From Pasteuria penetrans (GTDB taxonomy: Bacteria > Bacillota > Bacilli > Thermoactinomycetales > Thermoactinomycetaceae): 64,000 bases of DNA. A program made the translations under genes and the position numbers. Below the pieces are notes generated by a model that worked only from the letters and a program-made list of their open reading frames with translations, did no database searches and was not told the origin of the DNA. Shown one piece after another: positions 19,168 to 28,627 of the stretch. The first letter of the stretch is position 1. Each line of letters begins with the position of its first letter. The stretch lies in assembly GCF_900538055.1 (NCBI RefSeq), contig NZ_UZAC03000001.1, positions 930,001 to 994,000 of the forward strand, read 5' to 3'.

Positions 19168-20231
19168 AGGATAGCATGAATCATAGGGATTAGGAAGAAA
19201 GCAGAAATAGTATGGAATCATGTGTTTTTTGCGATTTAGATTGAAAATTTGGTAAAGTAAGAATCGCCTTTTTTCCAATCCCTATAGGATTCATAATAAG
19301 AATGGACGAGAGGAGGTTGGAAGACAGGAACGAATTTTCTATCTATACAAATTAATAAGACAATTATGCTTAAAAAAATACAAGAAAAGGTCACCCAAGG
19401 AAGCAAAAAAGTGGGACTAAAAATCCCCTCCGAAAAATGCACACACCCGTCCGGATGCTGCCCCATCTGTCACCTATTCCCCTTATAATATTTTTTATTA
19501 TAGTAGTGAATATTATACAATAATGACAGATGGCTTTTTCATTGCTTTTACCATAGTTTTTCACTCAACGACATATAGGGATTGCGTGTGAATGCATAAT
19601 AATATGAATAAATCATCCATTACAAAATACCGTGTCGACATATTTCCAAAAGAGAGTACAGGATGAAAGAACGAGTACTATCCAACCAATACATCTAGTA
19701 AATTTTATTAATGATCGGGGAGGGTATCAAATTCTAGAAAAGGATACTCGGAGAAAAAATTGTCGAACCATTCTTTTCACAGTAGCACCATTTATATTTT
19801 AAAATGGACAAAAGAAGAGTGAGAAACAAGAACGGATTTTCTATCCATACAAATTAATAATAAAATTATTTCACAAAAAATATATGAAAATGTCCCCTGG
19901 GGAGGTAAAAAATTAGGACTGAAACCCCCCTGGAAAAATGCACATAACCGTTCGGATGCTGCCGGTACAGACCAACATTGTCATTAATTGATACTACTAT
20001 GTTTCATATTTATTTATAAAAAAGTATGAATATATTTATAGATAGTACATTCCGCACAGAAAATTGCACGGTACCATCCTCATATAGTGGGTAAACATAC
20101 CTGATTAAAAATTACAATAAATTCCCCCTGAGAATTTAGAAACCATACTGGGGACATCTAACTCAACACCCAAGGGCCCAATGAATTTCGCTTTAGCCCT
20201 CATGAACCGGAAAAACCCGCACATACGTTCA
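19168..20231. other. AT-rich intergenic region with a duplicated ~200-bp segment
   Basis: About 1 kb without a convincing gene. Segments 19285-19462 and 19800-19970 are copies of one another (shared TATACAAATTAATAA-type and GCATTTTTC-type sequence), both ending in the GGCAGCATCC motif on the minus strand. A 76-codon minus frame in the first copy (19236-19466) is not conserved in the second. Confidence 0.5.
19800..19970 (-). repeat. Second copy of ~200-bp repeated segment
   Basis: It aligns with 19285-19462 in the same orientation. On the minus strand both start GGCAGCATCCG, run through TGTGCATTTTTC and a G-rich stretch, and end in ATTAATTTGTAT then GATAGAAAATTCGTTC-type sequence. No conserved reading frame exists. 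Confidence 0.6.
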
Positions 20232-20939
20232 CTACAGTTGTTTTAGGGTTTTCAAGGTGTGGGATTCACCTACTTTTAACAAAACGGGCTGAATACCCCG
20301 TTCCCGTAAAGCCTGCCCAAACCTCTCCGGATCCTGACGAATCTCGGGAAAGGTATCATAGTGGCAAGGGATTACCGCACGTGCACCGAGAAACTCTGCA
20401 GCCAAAACCGCGTCCTGTGGCCCCATCGTATAACAATCGCCAATGGGTAATAGGGCCAGATCCACTGGCTTTCCACGGTTGATCAAGCGCATATCTGAAA
20501 ACAGAGCCGTATCCCCGGCATGATAGAGAGTCCGACCCCCTACGGTCCATAGAAACCCAACAGGGACCCCACCAGGGAGAATTACCTTCTCCTCCTCCCG
20601 TACCAAACCGGAAGAGTGCCAGGCCGGTATCATTTTGAGATGACCAAAAGGAAATTGGAAACTTCCTCCCATATGTAAGATTTTTGTTTTTACACCCTGC
20701 CATCCCAACCAGATTCCCAACTCATGCATAGTGACCACTGTGGCCCCATTCGCCTTGGCGATCTCAATTGTATCCCCTAAGTGATCTTGATGGGCATGAG
20801 TGAGTAGAATCCAATCCACCTGGACATCGTCGGGTCGTAATATCGCCTTCGGATTTCCCGTTAGAAACGGATCCACCACGATTTTGTGCATCTGATGTTC
20901 CAACAAAAAACAGGAGTGACCACAAAATGTCACCTTCAC
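20232..20939 (-). CDS. ytkL: Metal-dependent hydrolase, UPF0173/YtkL family
   Basis: A 235-residue metallo-beta-lactamase-fold protein. Metal ligands are in THAHQDHLGD (the H-x-H-x-D-H signature), AWHSSG, HAGDTALF and the terminal CHYDTFP, in family order. YtkL-type proteins are conserved in Bacillales, but their substrate is not established. GTG 20939 was chosen because the protein then begins VKVTFCGHS, matching the family's usual MKVTYHGHS-like start, and because AAGGGGG lies 8 nt upstream; ATG 20957 is the alternative. It is isolated, with long spacers on both sides. Confidence 0.88.
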   Translation of the reverse strand: MKVTFCGHSCFLLEHQMHKIVVDPFLTGNPKAILRPDDVQVDWILLTHAHQDHLGDTIEIAKANGATVVTMHELGIWLGWQGVKTKILHMGGSFQFPFGHLKMIPAWHSSGLVREEEKVILPGGVPVGFLWTVGGRTLYHAGDTALFSDMRLINRGKPVDLALLPIGDCYTMGPQDAVLAAEFLGARAVIPCHYDTFPEIRQDPERFGQALRERGIQPVLLKVGESHTLKTLKQL

Positions 20940-21383
20940 AACCCCAACCCCCTTCATAAAATCCCCCGAACCGCACACCACCCATGCCCATCCCCGCCCA
21001 ACAACAGATCGTCCAAACTAGGCATAAACCAATAGAATTCAATCTACCTTAGTACCACTCGACATCCCAGCAAAGATCCCCCGAAACATAACCTCCCTAG
21101 CTCTACCCACCACGGCATCGAGAAATTATATCCCAAACATTGACAAGGACGCAAGACCTGTCTAGATTCGCATATCCTTCCATGAAGCCATCCACTTGGC
21201 CACCCTTTCGTGGGCCATAGGATGCCCCCTGCACCTCGTCCCCCCTACGTGCATACCATGAAGGCAAAGGGTTTTTCTCCATCCCACACAAAAGCTTTCC
21301 CCGACAATACATCATAACAAACCAATCCATACAACGATTACTAGTATTTACAATTCCACGGGGTGGCCGGGAAGGGGATTCGC
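20940..21383. other. Divergent intergenic region
   Basis: About 440 bp between the minus-strand hydrolase and the plus-strand ATP-grasp cluster. It must hold both promoters, but I see no strong -35/-10 pair. No gene is supported. Confidence 0.4.
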
Positions 21384-22814
21384 ATGGGGCTTGCAAAAGT
21401 TCAAGTAGAGGTGGTCGCCACCACACTCCATGGAGAAGGGAAATATATCCTACTCAATACCCTTACGACACAAAAGCTTGGCAAGATACCCGCCATCATC
21501 TCCATTTCCTATGGATCACTCGTGTCCCTCGCCACAGTCAGGAAACAGCCCTCATTCCCGACCCATAAGCTCGGCATCAGCACCGCCCTTGCAGCTAGTC
21601 TCAAGGTCCAGAAAGACTCCATCTTCCATGCACACTTTGATCCCAAGGCATCTCATATTCGACTAGGACCCCTCCTGGGCATCCTCTTCCATGAATCAAC
21701 AAAAAAGCCCTTTGAACCACCCTTCGGAACGTCCGAAGACTTCCTTATCGAATGTGCCAAAACAGGCAAGAAAACCGGCCTCCAGGTGGCCATACTCACC
21801 ACCCAACGTCTGGATCCTTCCCGTGGACAAACACAAGGCTGGATTCTCGCCAACCGGGAGTGGTTACCCGTTACCCTCCCCCTTCCCGACATCATCTACA
21901 ACCGCATTGCCCCTCGCCATGCGGAACTACGGGAGCGCATACAAAAATTACTGCATATATTGCGAGATGAATATAGTATCCCTATTTTTAATGAATGTTT
22001 CTTAAGCAAACAACAAGTTTACGAGCAACTCCGACAGAATCGTCATACACGGCCCCTACTCCCCGAAACGATCCCCTTCACCAAACCCAATCTCCTTCGA
22101 ATGCTACGACGACATTCCATTCTCTATCTCAAACCCAACCATGGAAGCTGTGGTTACGGAATTCTGCGTGTACTCCGCGCACCCTCCCGGCAATGGATCT
22201 GCCAACGCACATTGCCCAACGGCATCCATAATCACACCGCACCCTCGGCAACGAACCTACTTCGTTTCATACGAAATAACATAAAAAAACGGCCCTATCT
22301 CATCCAAAAAGGCCTTCAACTCGCCCAATGCGAGGGCCGTCCCTTTGACTTACGCGTCCTCGTACAAAAGGATGGAAGGGGAAGCTGGTGTACCACCTCC
22401 TCTGTGGCCCGGGTTGCTGGTCCCCAACAGTTCGTCTCCAACGTATCACGTGGGGGAACCATCCGGAGAACGACCGAAGTCATCTCCCAATTATCACTTC
22501 CACCCCATAACCATTCCCATGTATGGCATCATCTGGCATTACAGGTAGCACAAGCCTTCGAGGAGCAAATTACGGGACACTACGCTGAACTCGGTATTGA
22601 CCTTGGCATCGATATCCATGGAAAATGGTGGCTCATTGAAGTGAACTCTAAACCCTCTAAGGGGGAGGGAACCCTTCCTAATTCTGATGCCTTGTCTTCG
22701 AACGCACCAAGGCCCTCCGTACGACGTTTGCTGGCCTATACCCTATATCTCGCTGGAATGGCAGCCAAGGAAGGAGGGCACGAGAAATATGGCACCACTC
22801 CTGAATCCCAATAG
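21384..22814 (+). CDS. YheD-like ATP-grasp protein, spore-coat associated (copy 1)
   Basis: A 476-residue protein of the YheC/YheD ATP-grasp family, which in Bacillus associates with the endospore coat. The N-terminal ~150 residues form the YheD-specific region; the C-terminal ~300 carry the ATP-grasp fold: DIIYNRI, ILYLKPNHGSCGYGILR, YLIQKGLQLAQCEGRPFDLRV, and the metal-binding ELGIDLGIDIHGKWWLIEVNSKP. ATG 21384 has GGAAGGGG about 6 nt upstream. It overlaps the next gene by 26 bp and heads a four-gene D-C-D-C array. ATP-grasp enzymes ligate a carboxylate to an amine, but the substrate is unknown. Confidence 0.85.
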   Translation: MGLAKVQVEVVATTLHGEGKYILLNTLTTQKLGKIPAIISISYGSLVSLATVRKQPSFPTHKLGISTALAASLKVQKDSIFHAHFDPKASHIRLGPLLGILFHESTKKPFEPPFGTSEDFLIECAKTGKKTGLQVAILTTQRLDPSRGQTQGWILANREWLPVTLPLPDIIYNRIAPRHAELRERIQKLLHILRDEYSIPIFNECFLSKQQVYEQLRQNRHTRPLLPETIPFTKPNLLRMLRRHSILYLKPNHGSCGYGILRVLRAPSRQWICQRTLPNGIHNHTAPSATNLLRFIRNNIKKRPYLIQKGLQLAQCEGRPFDLRVLVQKDGRGSWCTTSSVARVAGPQQFVSNVSRGGTIRRTTEVISQLSLPPHNHSHVWHHLALQVAQAFEEQITGHYAELGIDLGIDIHGKWWLIEVNSKPSKGEGTLPNSDALSSNAPRPSVRRLLAYTLYLAGMAAKEGGHEKYGTTPESQ

Positions 22815-23934
22815 AACACTAGGGATTCTTACCTGTGAACGTCCGGGACTCCAACCACCCTTTTCTGAAGCCGCCTTTTTTTCACAGTTGACCACAATTG
22901 GCCGTCTCCACAACCTACGTGTAATCATTCTCCACCCCGATTCCATTGACTGGCAGCAACGAACGGTTACAGCATGGCACCACAATTCCAACGCAGGAAC
23001 CAAGGAAAAATGGTCTTCGCAACGTGAACCCCTCCCCTCTCTCCTATACGACCGTTGTTACTATCGAAGTCGCGAACAGCACTATCGTTATCGAACCTTC
23101 ATTCAACGGCTCCGCCAGGATCCCCAGGTCCGGTTTCTGGGTAGACCGTTAGCAGGAAAATGGAAAACATACCAATTGCTACAAACACAGAAAGAAATTT
23201 TGCCTTTTCTGCCACTCACTGAGTTATGTGAAAATACAGAAACTGTAATAGAATTCCTGCAACAACATACATCCGCCCTCCTCAAACCCGATATGAGCAG
23301 CCTGGGACGGGGTGTGGTAGCTATTGAGTGCCTTGGAAACCCATCCGAATCACTATTTCAGCTCCGCGGACGCACGTTCAGCAATGAGACCTTTCATAGG
23401 AAGGTACGTGGTCTAGCATCCTTACGTAAATGGATCACCTCACGTCTACGTTTCAAAAAACACATCGTTCAAACCTTCCTTCCCCTGCAAACACCCTCCG
23501 GAAAGCCCTTTGATATCCGCCTACTCGTCCAAAAAAACGAACGATGGCAGTTCAACATTACAGGAGCGGGCGTCCGAATTGGTAAACCCCATACCATTAC
23601 TGCTAACTTGCATGGTGGTGGACAGGTTGAGGTCCTGGCCCGCTTTCTCAGCCAACACTACCCCACCTCCCTACGCGAATCCATTTATGAACAATTTGAA
23701 AAAATAGGAAACCTTGTTCCAGGGGCATTGGAGGCTACTCACGGCAAATTGGTAGAACTGGGTATCGATATCGGCCTGGATCCCGGAGGACGGGCTTGGT
23801 TGTTAGAAGTAAACTCCAAACCGGGGAGGGCCATTTTTCTCCATACGGCGGAACGGGCTGTCCGCAGGAAATCGATCCACCTACCCATTCGCTATGCTGC
23901 TTCCCTGCTAACACAGATGCACGGTGGTGCCTAG
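22789..23934 (+). CDS. YheC-like ATP-grasp protein, spore-coat associated (copy 1)
   Basis: A 381-residue protein lacking the longer YheD N-terminal region, hence YheC-like. Motifs are LGILTCERPG at the start, LLYDRCYYRSR, LLKPDMSSLGRGVV, VQTFLPLQTPSGKPFDIRLLVQK, and the metal-binding ELGIDIGLDPGGRAWLLEVNSKPG. ATG 22789 follows GGAAGGAGGG and overlaps the upstream gene's end by 26 bp, so translation is probably coupled. It probably works with its YheD-like neighbour on a spore-surface substrate, by analogy with the Bacillus yheC-yheD pair. Its own activity is not known. Confidence 0.83.
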   Translation: MAPLLNPNRTLGILTCERPGLQPPFSEAAFFSQLTTIGRLHNLRVIILHPDSIDWQQRTVTAWHHNSNAGTKEKWSSQREPLPSLLYDRCYYRSREQHYRYRTFIQRLRQDPQVRFLGRPLAGKWKTYQLLQTQKEILPFLPLTELCENTETVIEFLQQHTSALLKPDMSSLGRGVVAIECLGNPSESLFQLRGRTFSNETFHRKVRGLASLRKWITSRLRFKKHIVQTFLPLQTPSGKPFDIRLLVQKNERWQFNITGAGVRIGKPHTITANLHGGGQVEVLARFLSQHYPTSLRESIYEQFEKIGNLVPGALEATHGKLVELGIDIGLDPGGRAWLLEVNSKPGRAIFLHTAERAVRRKSIHLPIRYAASLLTQMHGGA

Positions 23935-23949
23935 GAGGACGGGAAACTT

Positions 23950-25332
23950 ATGCACGCTTCAATTTGCAAAATCCTGCTCACCCATAAAGGACCCGCCCAA
24001 CGACTGACAGTAACGAAAGCACTCAACAAACGCATCGGATGCACGCATGGTAAACAAATATTGTTGAAACTGGGGAATCGGTTCACACAGGTACAAATTT
24101 TCCAGGTCCCAGGGAACAGGCCCCAACTAGCCCTTTCCAACACATTGGCACAACAACTACTCCTCCCCTATGCGGGACCCATACGAATTGTCTACGACGC
24201 GGGAATTCTGCGTTTAGGACCCCTGATTGGTATTCTAACCACAGGTTACACCGGTAATCAGACCCATCCATTTGGAAAACGCTCCTCCCTTTTCCGTTGG
24301 TTCCTTGAGGCAGGGGCCAGTGAAAATGCCTTCTTGTTCGTTTTCACACCTGAAATGGTAGACGAAAAACAGCGTTCCATCTCGGGGTGGTACTATCGGC
24401 ATATGGGAAAGGGACCAAAGCGTTGGGTCCGATACATCTCCCCCTTCCCCGATGTTGTCTATGAACGTGTCCCCAACCGACGTTCCGAAAATCTGAAGCA
24501 TGTCCAATCTTGTCTTCTCCGTCTCCGCGAAACCAGAGGTTGCCAAATATTCAATCAGGGATTTTTTGACAAATGGGTAATCCACCGCCTATTGAGCCAA
24601 CATCCCGTTACCCACTTTTGGATTCCGGAAACCTTTCTTGCCCCTTCTCTGAAAACCATTGAGGATATGTTGGAACGACATCATATTGTCTACCTCAAAC
24701 CGAGCCGGGGTAGCCTAGGACTAGGTATCCTACGTATTACGAAACCCCCTGACCATTCCTATCTGTGTCGTTTTCACTCGCGACGAACGGTCCTACACCG
24801 TTTCGAACGCTTGGACCAGCTGTTGCATCACCATTTTGGTCATCAACCGGAACGTTTCCGGAATTACCTTGTACAACAAAATATTGCCCTGATTCGGTAC
24901 AATGGTAGACCTATGGATTTTCGTGTGCACATGCATAAGAACCGTCAGGGCGTCTGGAAGGCAGTCGCCCTTGGCTGCAAAATCGCTGGACCAGGTTCCA
25001 TAACGACCCATATACGCACAGGGGGACATATCACCTCCTCCAAAGATGCCTTGGCGGCTATTTTTGGCCCTCAATCCACAACGGTTTACAAGAACATCGT
25101 CACTGCCTCCATCAAGACGGCGGAAACATTGGAATCGCAAACTACCACGGGCCCGCTGGGTGAATTGGGACTAGACATTGGCATCGATAAAAATGGCCAT
25201 GTATGGTTATTTGAGGTCAATGCTAAGCCTGGACGCCATATCTTCAACCATCCCAGCTTACGGGAGGCAGGTAGGGAGTCCGCCAAATGTATTACTGATT
25301 ATAGCCTACGCCTAGCTAATTTCATTCAGTGA
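23950..25332 (+). CDS. YheD-like ATP-grasp protein, spore-coat associated (copy 2)
   Basis: A 460-residue YheD-type paralog. The N-terminal region is followed by GPLIGILTTGY, DVVYERVPNRRSE, IVYLKPSRGSLGLGILRITK, YLVQQNIALIRYNGRPMDFRV, and ELGLDIGIDKNGHVWLFEVNAKPG. It begins 15 bp after copy 1 of the YheC-like gene, with TAGGAGG about 12 nt before ATG 23950. Together with the two genes before and the one after, it forms a duplicated pair arrangement on one transcript. Confidence 0.85.
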   Translation: MHASICKILLTHKGPAQRLTVTKALNKRIGCTHGKQILLKLGNRFTQVQIFQVPGNRPQLALSNTLAQQLLLPYAGPIRIVYDAGILRLGPLIGILTTGYTGNQTHPFGKRSSLFRWFLEAGASENAFLFVFTPEMVDEKQRSISGWYYRHMGKGPKRWVRYISPFPDVVYERVPNRRSENLKHVQSCLLRLRETRGCQIFNQGFFDKWVIHRLLSQHPVTHFWIPETFLAPSLKTIEDMLERHHIVYLKPSRGSLGLGILRITKPPDHSYLCRFHSRRTVLHRFERLDQLLHHHFGHQPERFRNYLVQQNIALIRYNGRPMDFRVHMHKNRQGVWKAVALGCKIAGPGSITTHIRTGGHITSSKDALAAIFGPQSTTVYKNIVTASIKTAETLESQTTTGPLGELGLDIGIDKNGHVWLFEVNAKPGRHIFNHPSLREAGRESAKCITDYSLRLANFIQ

Positions 25333-25366
25333 AATTGTGCTTTTGCCGCGGAAGGAGGGATCTTGC

Positions 25367-26536
25367 GTGACGAAACTGGATACCATCCCTATCTCGTTTC
25401 CACAAACAGGAAAATTCGGAGAATTCCCCTGTCTCGGCATTCTCACCGCAGACGGCCAAACACTCTTTCGTGGCAATCATAAAAATTTTGCTGACATTGC
25501 CCGTGTCGGAGAAAAAATGGGCGTTTCTGTCCTGATCATCACCCCACGCAGCTTTCTGCGAAAAAACTCCAATGGCTGGGTAAAAGGATACCGTTTGCAT
25601 CCTCGTACGCAAGATTGGTCACCTATTCTACTACCACTCCCCCGCGTGATCTACAACCGTCTCCCCAACCGAAAAATAGAACAACATCCACGTACACAAC
25701 AGTTGTTACGATCCCTTCACAAATCCCCCCATATCCACCTCTTCAATCCGGGTTTCTTCAACAAATGGCACATCCATAAAAAACTCCTCGCCTCCCCCCA
25801 GCTTCGCAAGCTTACCCCACTCACCATGCCCCTAACCCCGCGCTCTTTGCAAAAAATGTTAAAAAAATTCCCAACCCTGTATATCAAACCGGTCGAGGGG
25901 AGGGCCGGTATCCATCTAATGCGTGCACAATCAACACCCAAAGGTTTTGAGTTGATCCATCAGCTGCGACAGCATCACATCCGACAACAACCCACTTGTT
26001 TTTCTTCCCTATGGTTACAGATCATGCGCCAACAAAAAAATAAGGGGGGATATCTTGTTCAACAGGGAGTTGAACTAGCCCGCTACCAAGGTCGCCCGTT
26101 TGATATCCGAACACTGGTACAAAAAAATGGCAAGGGGGATTGGGAAGTCACCGGTTCCGGCATTCGCATTGCTGGGGATACGTCCATTTCCACCCATGTG
26201 CCCCGTGGTGGGAAAATTGCACCCCTTCACGTTGTGTTCACCAATGTCTTTGGATCTAAAGCCAAAATGCTGGAGGAATGCATCAATCTAACCGCTATCT
26301 CACTAGCCCGCCATATTGAACAACAACAGGGCTCAACGATCGGTGAAATGTCCATCGACTGGGGGATCGACCCCAAAGGATCCCTATGGTTTCTAGAAGC
26401 GAACGCCAAACCCATGAAGTTCGATGAACCGGGCATTCGGGCCCGCTCCCTGCGAAATCTCATTGAATACTCTCTTTACCTCAATCAATGCCTGGCTATT
26501 ACCTCCAACATGGGGGAAACAGAACCATGCGGTTGA
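25367..26536 (+). CDS. YheC-like ATP-grasp protein, spore-coat associated (copy 2)
   Basis: A 389-residue YheC-type paralog. GTG 25367 was chosen because GGAAGGAGGG ends about 8 nt upstream; the in-frame GTG at 25337 lies before that site. Motifs: CLGILTADGQ, RVIYNRLPNRKIEQ, LYIKPVEGRAGIHLMRA, YLVQQGVELARYQGRPFDIR, and EMSIDWGIDPKGSLWFLEANAKP. In the last, EMSIDWGID and LEANAKPM depart from the other three (ELG.D.GID, EVN.KP), so this copy is the most diverged at the metal site. It overlaps the next gene by 10 bp. Confidence 0.83.
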   Translation: MTKLDTIPISFPQTGKFGEFPCLGILTADGQTLFRGNHKNFADIARVGEKMGVSVLIITPRSFLRKNSNGWVKGYRLHPRTQDWSPILLPLPRVIYNRLPNRKIEQHPRTQQLLRSLHKSPHIHLFNPGFFNKWHIHKKLLASPQLRKLTPLTMPLTPRSLQKMLKKFPTLYIKPVEGRAGIHLMRAQSTPKGFELIHQLRQHHIRQQPTCFSSLWLQIMRQQKNKGGYLVQQGVELARYQGRPFDIRTLVQKNGKGDWEVTGSGIRIAGDTSISTHVPRGGKIAPLHVVFTNVFGSKAKMLEECINLTAISLARHIEQQQGSTIGEMSIDWGIDPKGSLWFLEANAKPMKFDEPGIRARSLRNLIEYSLYLNQCLAITSNMGETEPCG

Positions 26537-27000
26537 TCGCGGTATCCCCTTCCCAGTGGGATGTCGCACGTGCACCCATTCTTACCTTCATAAGGCGCTA
26601 TGGGGAAGACCGCATCACCCATAGGACCCGACGTTGGTTGGGAAAACTATCGTCCACTGGTTTACAAATCAAAGGAACCTACATAGCAGCTATGTTCAAC
26701 AGACGTACCTTGATCGGTGTACTTGCCATCCAACAACATGGTCGGCGCCACGCTTGCGTTGTCGTTCATCCTAGATTCCGCCGTCAAGGCGTCGGCGAAC
26801 AGTTGCTGCAGGCCGCGCTGCAACAACTAGATTTCCTCTATGCCAGGGTAGCCATTGACAACATAGCCAGCTTGAGACTCTGTTTTAGCTGCGGGTTGTT
26901 AGCCTATAAGATGACCCGTGGTATTACCCAAAAATCCACCCTCCATTTCATCGGGGGCAAAGCAATTCCTTCCCTTGACAAAATAATGTTGGATCCTTAG
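26527..27000 (+). CDS. GNAT-family N-acetyltransferase (copy 1)
   Basis: A 157-residue GNAT protein. The acetyl-CoA binding motif A is seen in CVVVHPRFRRQGVGEQLLQAA (R-R-x-G-x-G), followed by VAIDNIASLRLCFSCGLLAYK. GNATs transfer an acyl group from CoA to an amine; the acceptor here is unknown. ATG 26527 has GGGGG upstream and overlaps the end of the ATP-grasp gene by 10 bp, so it belongs to the same transcript. The linkage suggests the ATP-grasp products and acetyltransferase act on the same spore-associated material, which is inference. Confidence 0.85.
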   Translation: MRLIAVSPSQWDVARAPILTFIRRYGEDRITHRTRRWLGKLSSTGLQIKGTYIAAMFNRRTLIGVLAIQQHGRRHACVVVHPRFRRQGVGEQLLQAALQQLDFLYARVAIDNIASLRLCFSCGLLAYKMTRGITQKSTLHFIGGKAIPSLDKIMLDP

Positions 27001-27578
27001 GATTCTAAATTTATGGAATCATCCCTTTCCATCCCCCAGGCCCCTGATAAAAATACCCTAGTATCGGAGGACTCCATAGACCCATCCCCTATAAAAAAGC
27101 TCGGACACCACGATCCGGGCCTCTTTGCATTTCATTACCTGACATCCAGACTCCCCCCATCCTTATACAATAACAACATGTCTTATTACAAAACAATACT
27201 GTTTACGATCGTTGCGCACACAAAGGAAAATTCACCCATTGTAGTAAAATCATATTACATATAAATTATTTAAAATTACTATCAAAAGCCCAGGCAAAAT
27301 ACCCTAAGGAATGCCCTTCCTACCATAGGATCAAGGGACAAACGTCCCATGGAGGACGGAAACAATAGTGATATGATATGGAATATATAGGGGGTACCCA
27401 CCTATTCCACCCTCATCCCATAAATTAGGAAACCATACCATACCTACCCATGGGCACAAACATGATTGAATATTATCCTCCCCGCGACATAAACCAAAAC
27501 AAGGACTGCAATAAAGAACCCTGTTGGGGAACACGCTCACGAATCACAGAGGGTCCATTTATGGAGGAGGAAGGAATC
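27001..27578. other. Spacer between the two GNAT genes
   Basis: About 580 bp without a supported gene. A frame at 27013-27264 lacks a ribosome site. A run at 27260-27290 is AT-rich. Confidence 0.4.
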
Positions 27579-28127
27579 ATGCGGCATGTCGTGAAGCAAC
27601 GACTCCCCTTACAACACCTCGTTCGGATTTCCCATTCCCATTGGGAAAAGGCGCACAAACCTATTCTGGCCTTCATCCATCGTTATGGGGAGAAACGCAT
27701 CACCCTCGCAACCCTATGTTGGCTGAGACACCTGACACCAGCCTCCCTCAAAGTCAAGGGCACATACATGGCGACGGTCTTTGAAAACAAAAATTTGATT
27801 GGCGTATTTGCTAGTAGCCAACATGGGCATCATTCCTGTATCGTGGTCCATCCGGAGTTTCGGAGACAAGGAATCGGCAGGAGATTGCTTCACTCCTCCC
27901 TACAATGTCTCGATCTTCTCCATGTACAAGTAGCCATTGATAATACCCCCTGTATCAATCTCTTCTTTGGTTGTGGTTTGTCTGCCTACAAAATGACACG
28001 CGATGACACCAAAAAACCCGCACTCCACTTCATTGGGGGGAGTAAGGCCCCCCCTTCTACCTTCGACTGGACCCCTTCTATTGCGAGAACACACGAAACC
28101 TTTCTCCCACCAAGAAAAGCCCGATAG
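27579..28127 (+). CDS. GNAT-family N-acetyltransferase (copy 2)
   Basis: A 182-residue paralog of the GNAT at 26527, sharing SHWEKAHKPILAFIHRYGE, LKVKGTYMATVFENKNLIGV, CIVVHPEFRRQGIGRRLL and the SAYKMTRDDTKKPALHFIGG end. ATG 27579 was chosen because GGAGGAGGAAGGA lies immediately upstream; the open frame extends to 27450 without a better site. A short extra tail (from about SKAPPSTFDWTP) distinguishes it from copy 1. The terminator stem begins inside its last codons. The duplication parallels that of the ATP-grasp genes. Confidence 0.83.
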   Translation: MRHVVKQRLPLQHLVRISHSHWEKAHKPILAFIHRYGEKRITLATLCWLRHLTPASLKVKGTYMATVFENKNLIGVFASSQHGHHSCIVVHPEFRRQGIGRRLLHSSLQCLDLLHVQVAIDNTPCINLFFGCGLSAYKMTRDDTKKPALHFIGGSKAPPSTFDWTPSIARTHETFLPPRKAR

Positions 28128-28143
28128 TGAAGGATCGGGCTTT
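28116..28143 (+). terminator. Intrinsic terminator of the ATP-grasp/GNAT cluster
   Basis: A perfect 10-bp stem, AAAGCCCGAT with ATCGGGCTTT, and an 8-nt loop. The stem overlaps the stop codon of the GNAT gene (TAG at 28125-28127). The T-run is short (TTT). Confidence 0.75.
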
Positions 28144-28627
28144 GGGATCCAAATGTTTGTTGTATAAAAAACTTTAATATTTATTAGTAAGTAACGAATT
28201 ATATCACATAATGTACCAATGAAATGATCTTTCTCCCCCGTTGAAAGAGACAAGCCACGATCTACGGTGATCCGCCCTTCGCGATCGGCCTGAAGGTACC
28301 CCAGAGGGAATTTTTTCCCCTATCTTCCCTAACGGAACATGATTACCATGTAGGGGAACTACGAATTTGCTTACCCCGGCCACAAGACCGAAGAAAGCAA
28401 CCCTCTTGATATTCAGATTTATAGTACGTGTATGTAGAAACAAGAAATATGAGCAAAATAGTATAATTCATAACATACTATATTATTTTAATAAAGGTAT
28501 ATCCTCTTATCTTCATCCACCCTCCCTATATCCCTTGCATTACCCTCCCTTTCACTATACTATGACAATGTACATACTCCTCCATTATACTGAAAAATAC
28601 CTAAAAATAGAGGTGAAGAGGCAGACG
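28144..28627. other. Intergenic region
   Basis: About 480 bp, AT-rich at 28140-28200 and 28450-28500. No gene is supported; frames here lack ribosome sites. Confidence 0.4.

Noticed and set aside
19236-19466. 76-codon minus-strand ORF with a hydrophobic centre
   Set aside because: The duplicated copy at 19800-19970 has stops in the corresponding frame, and there is no ribosome site.
27013-27264. 83-codon plus ORF after the first GNAT gene
   Set aside because: No ribosome site, no recognisable domain, and AT-rich terminal codons typical of intergenic sequence.
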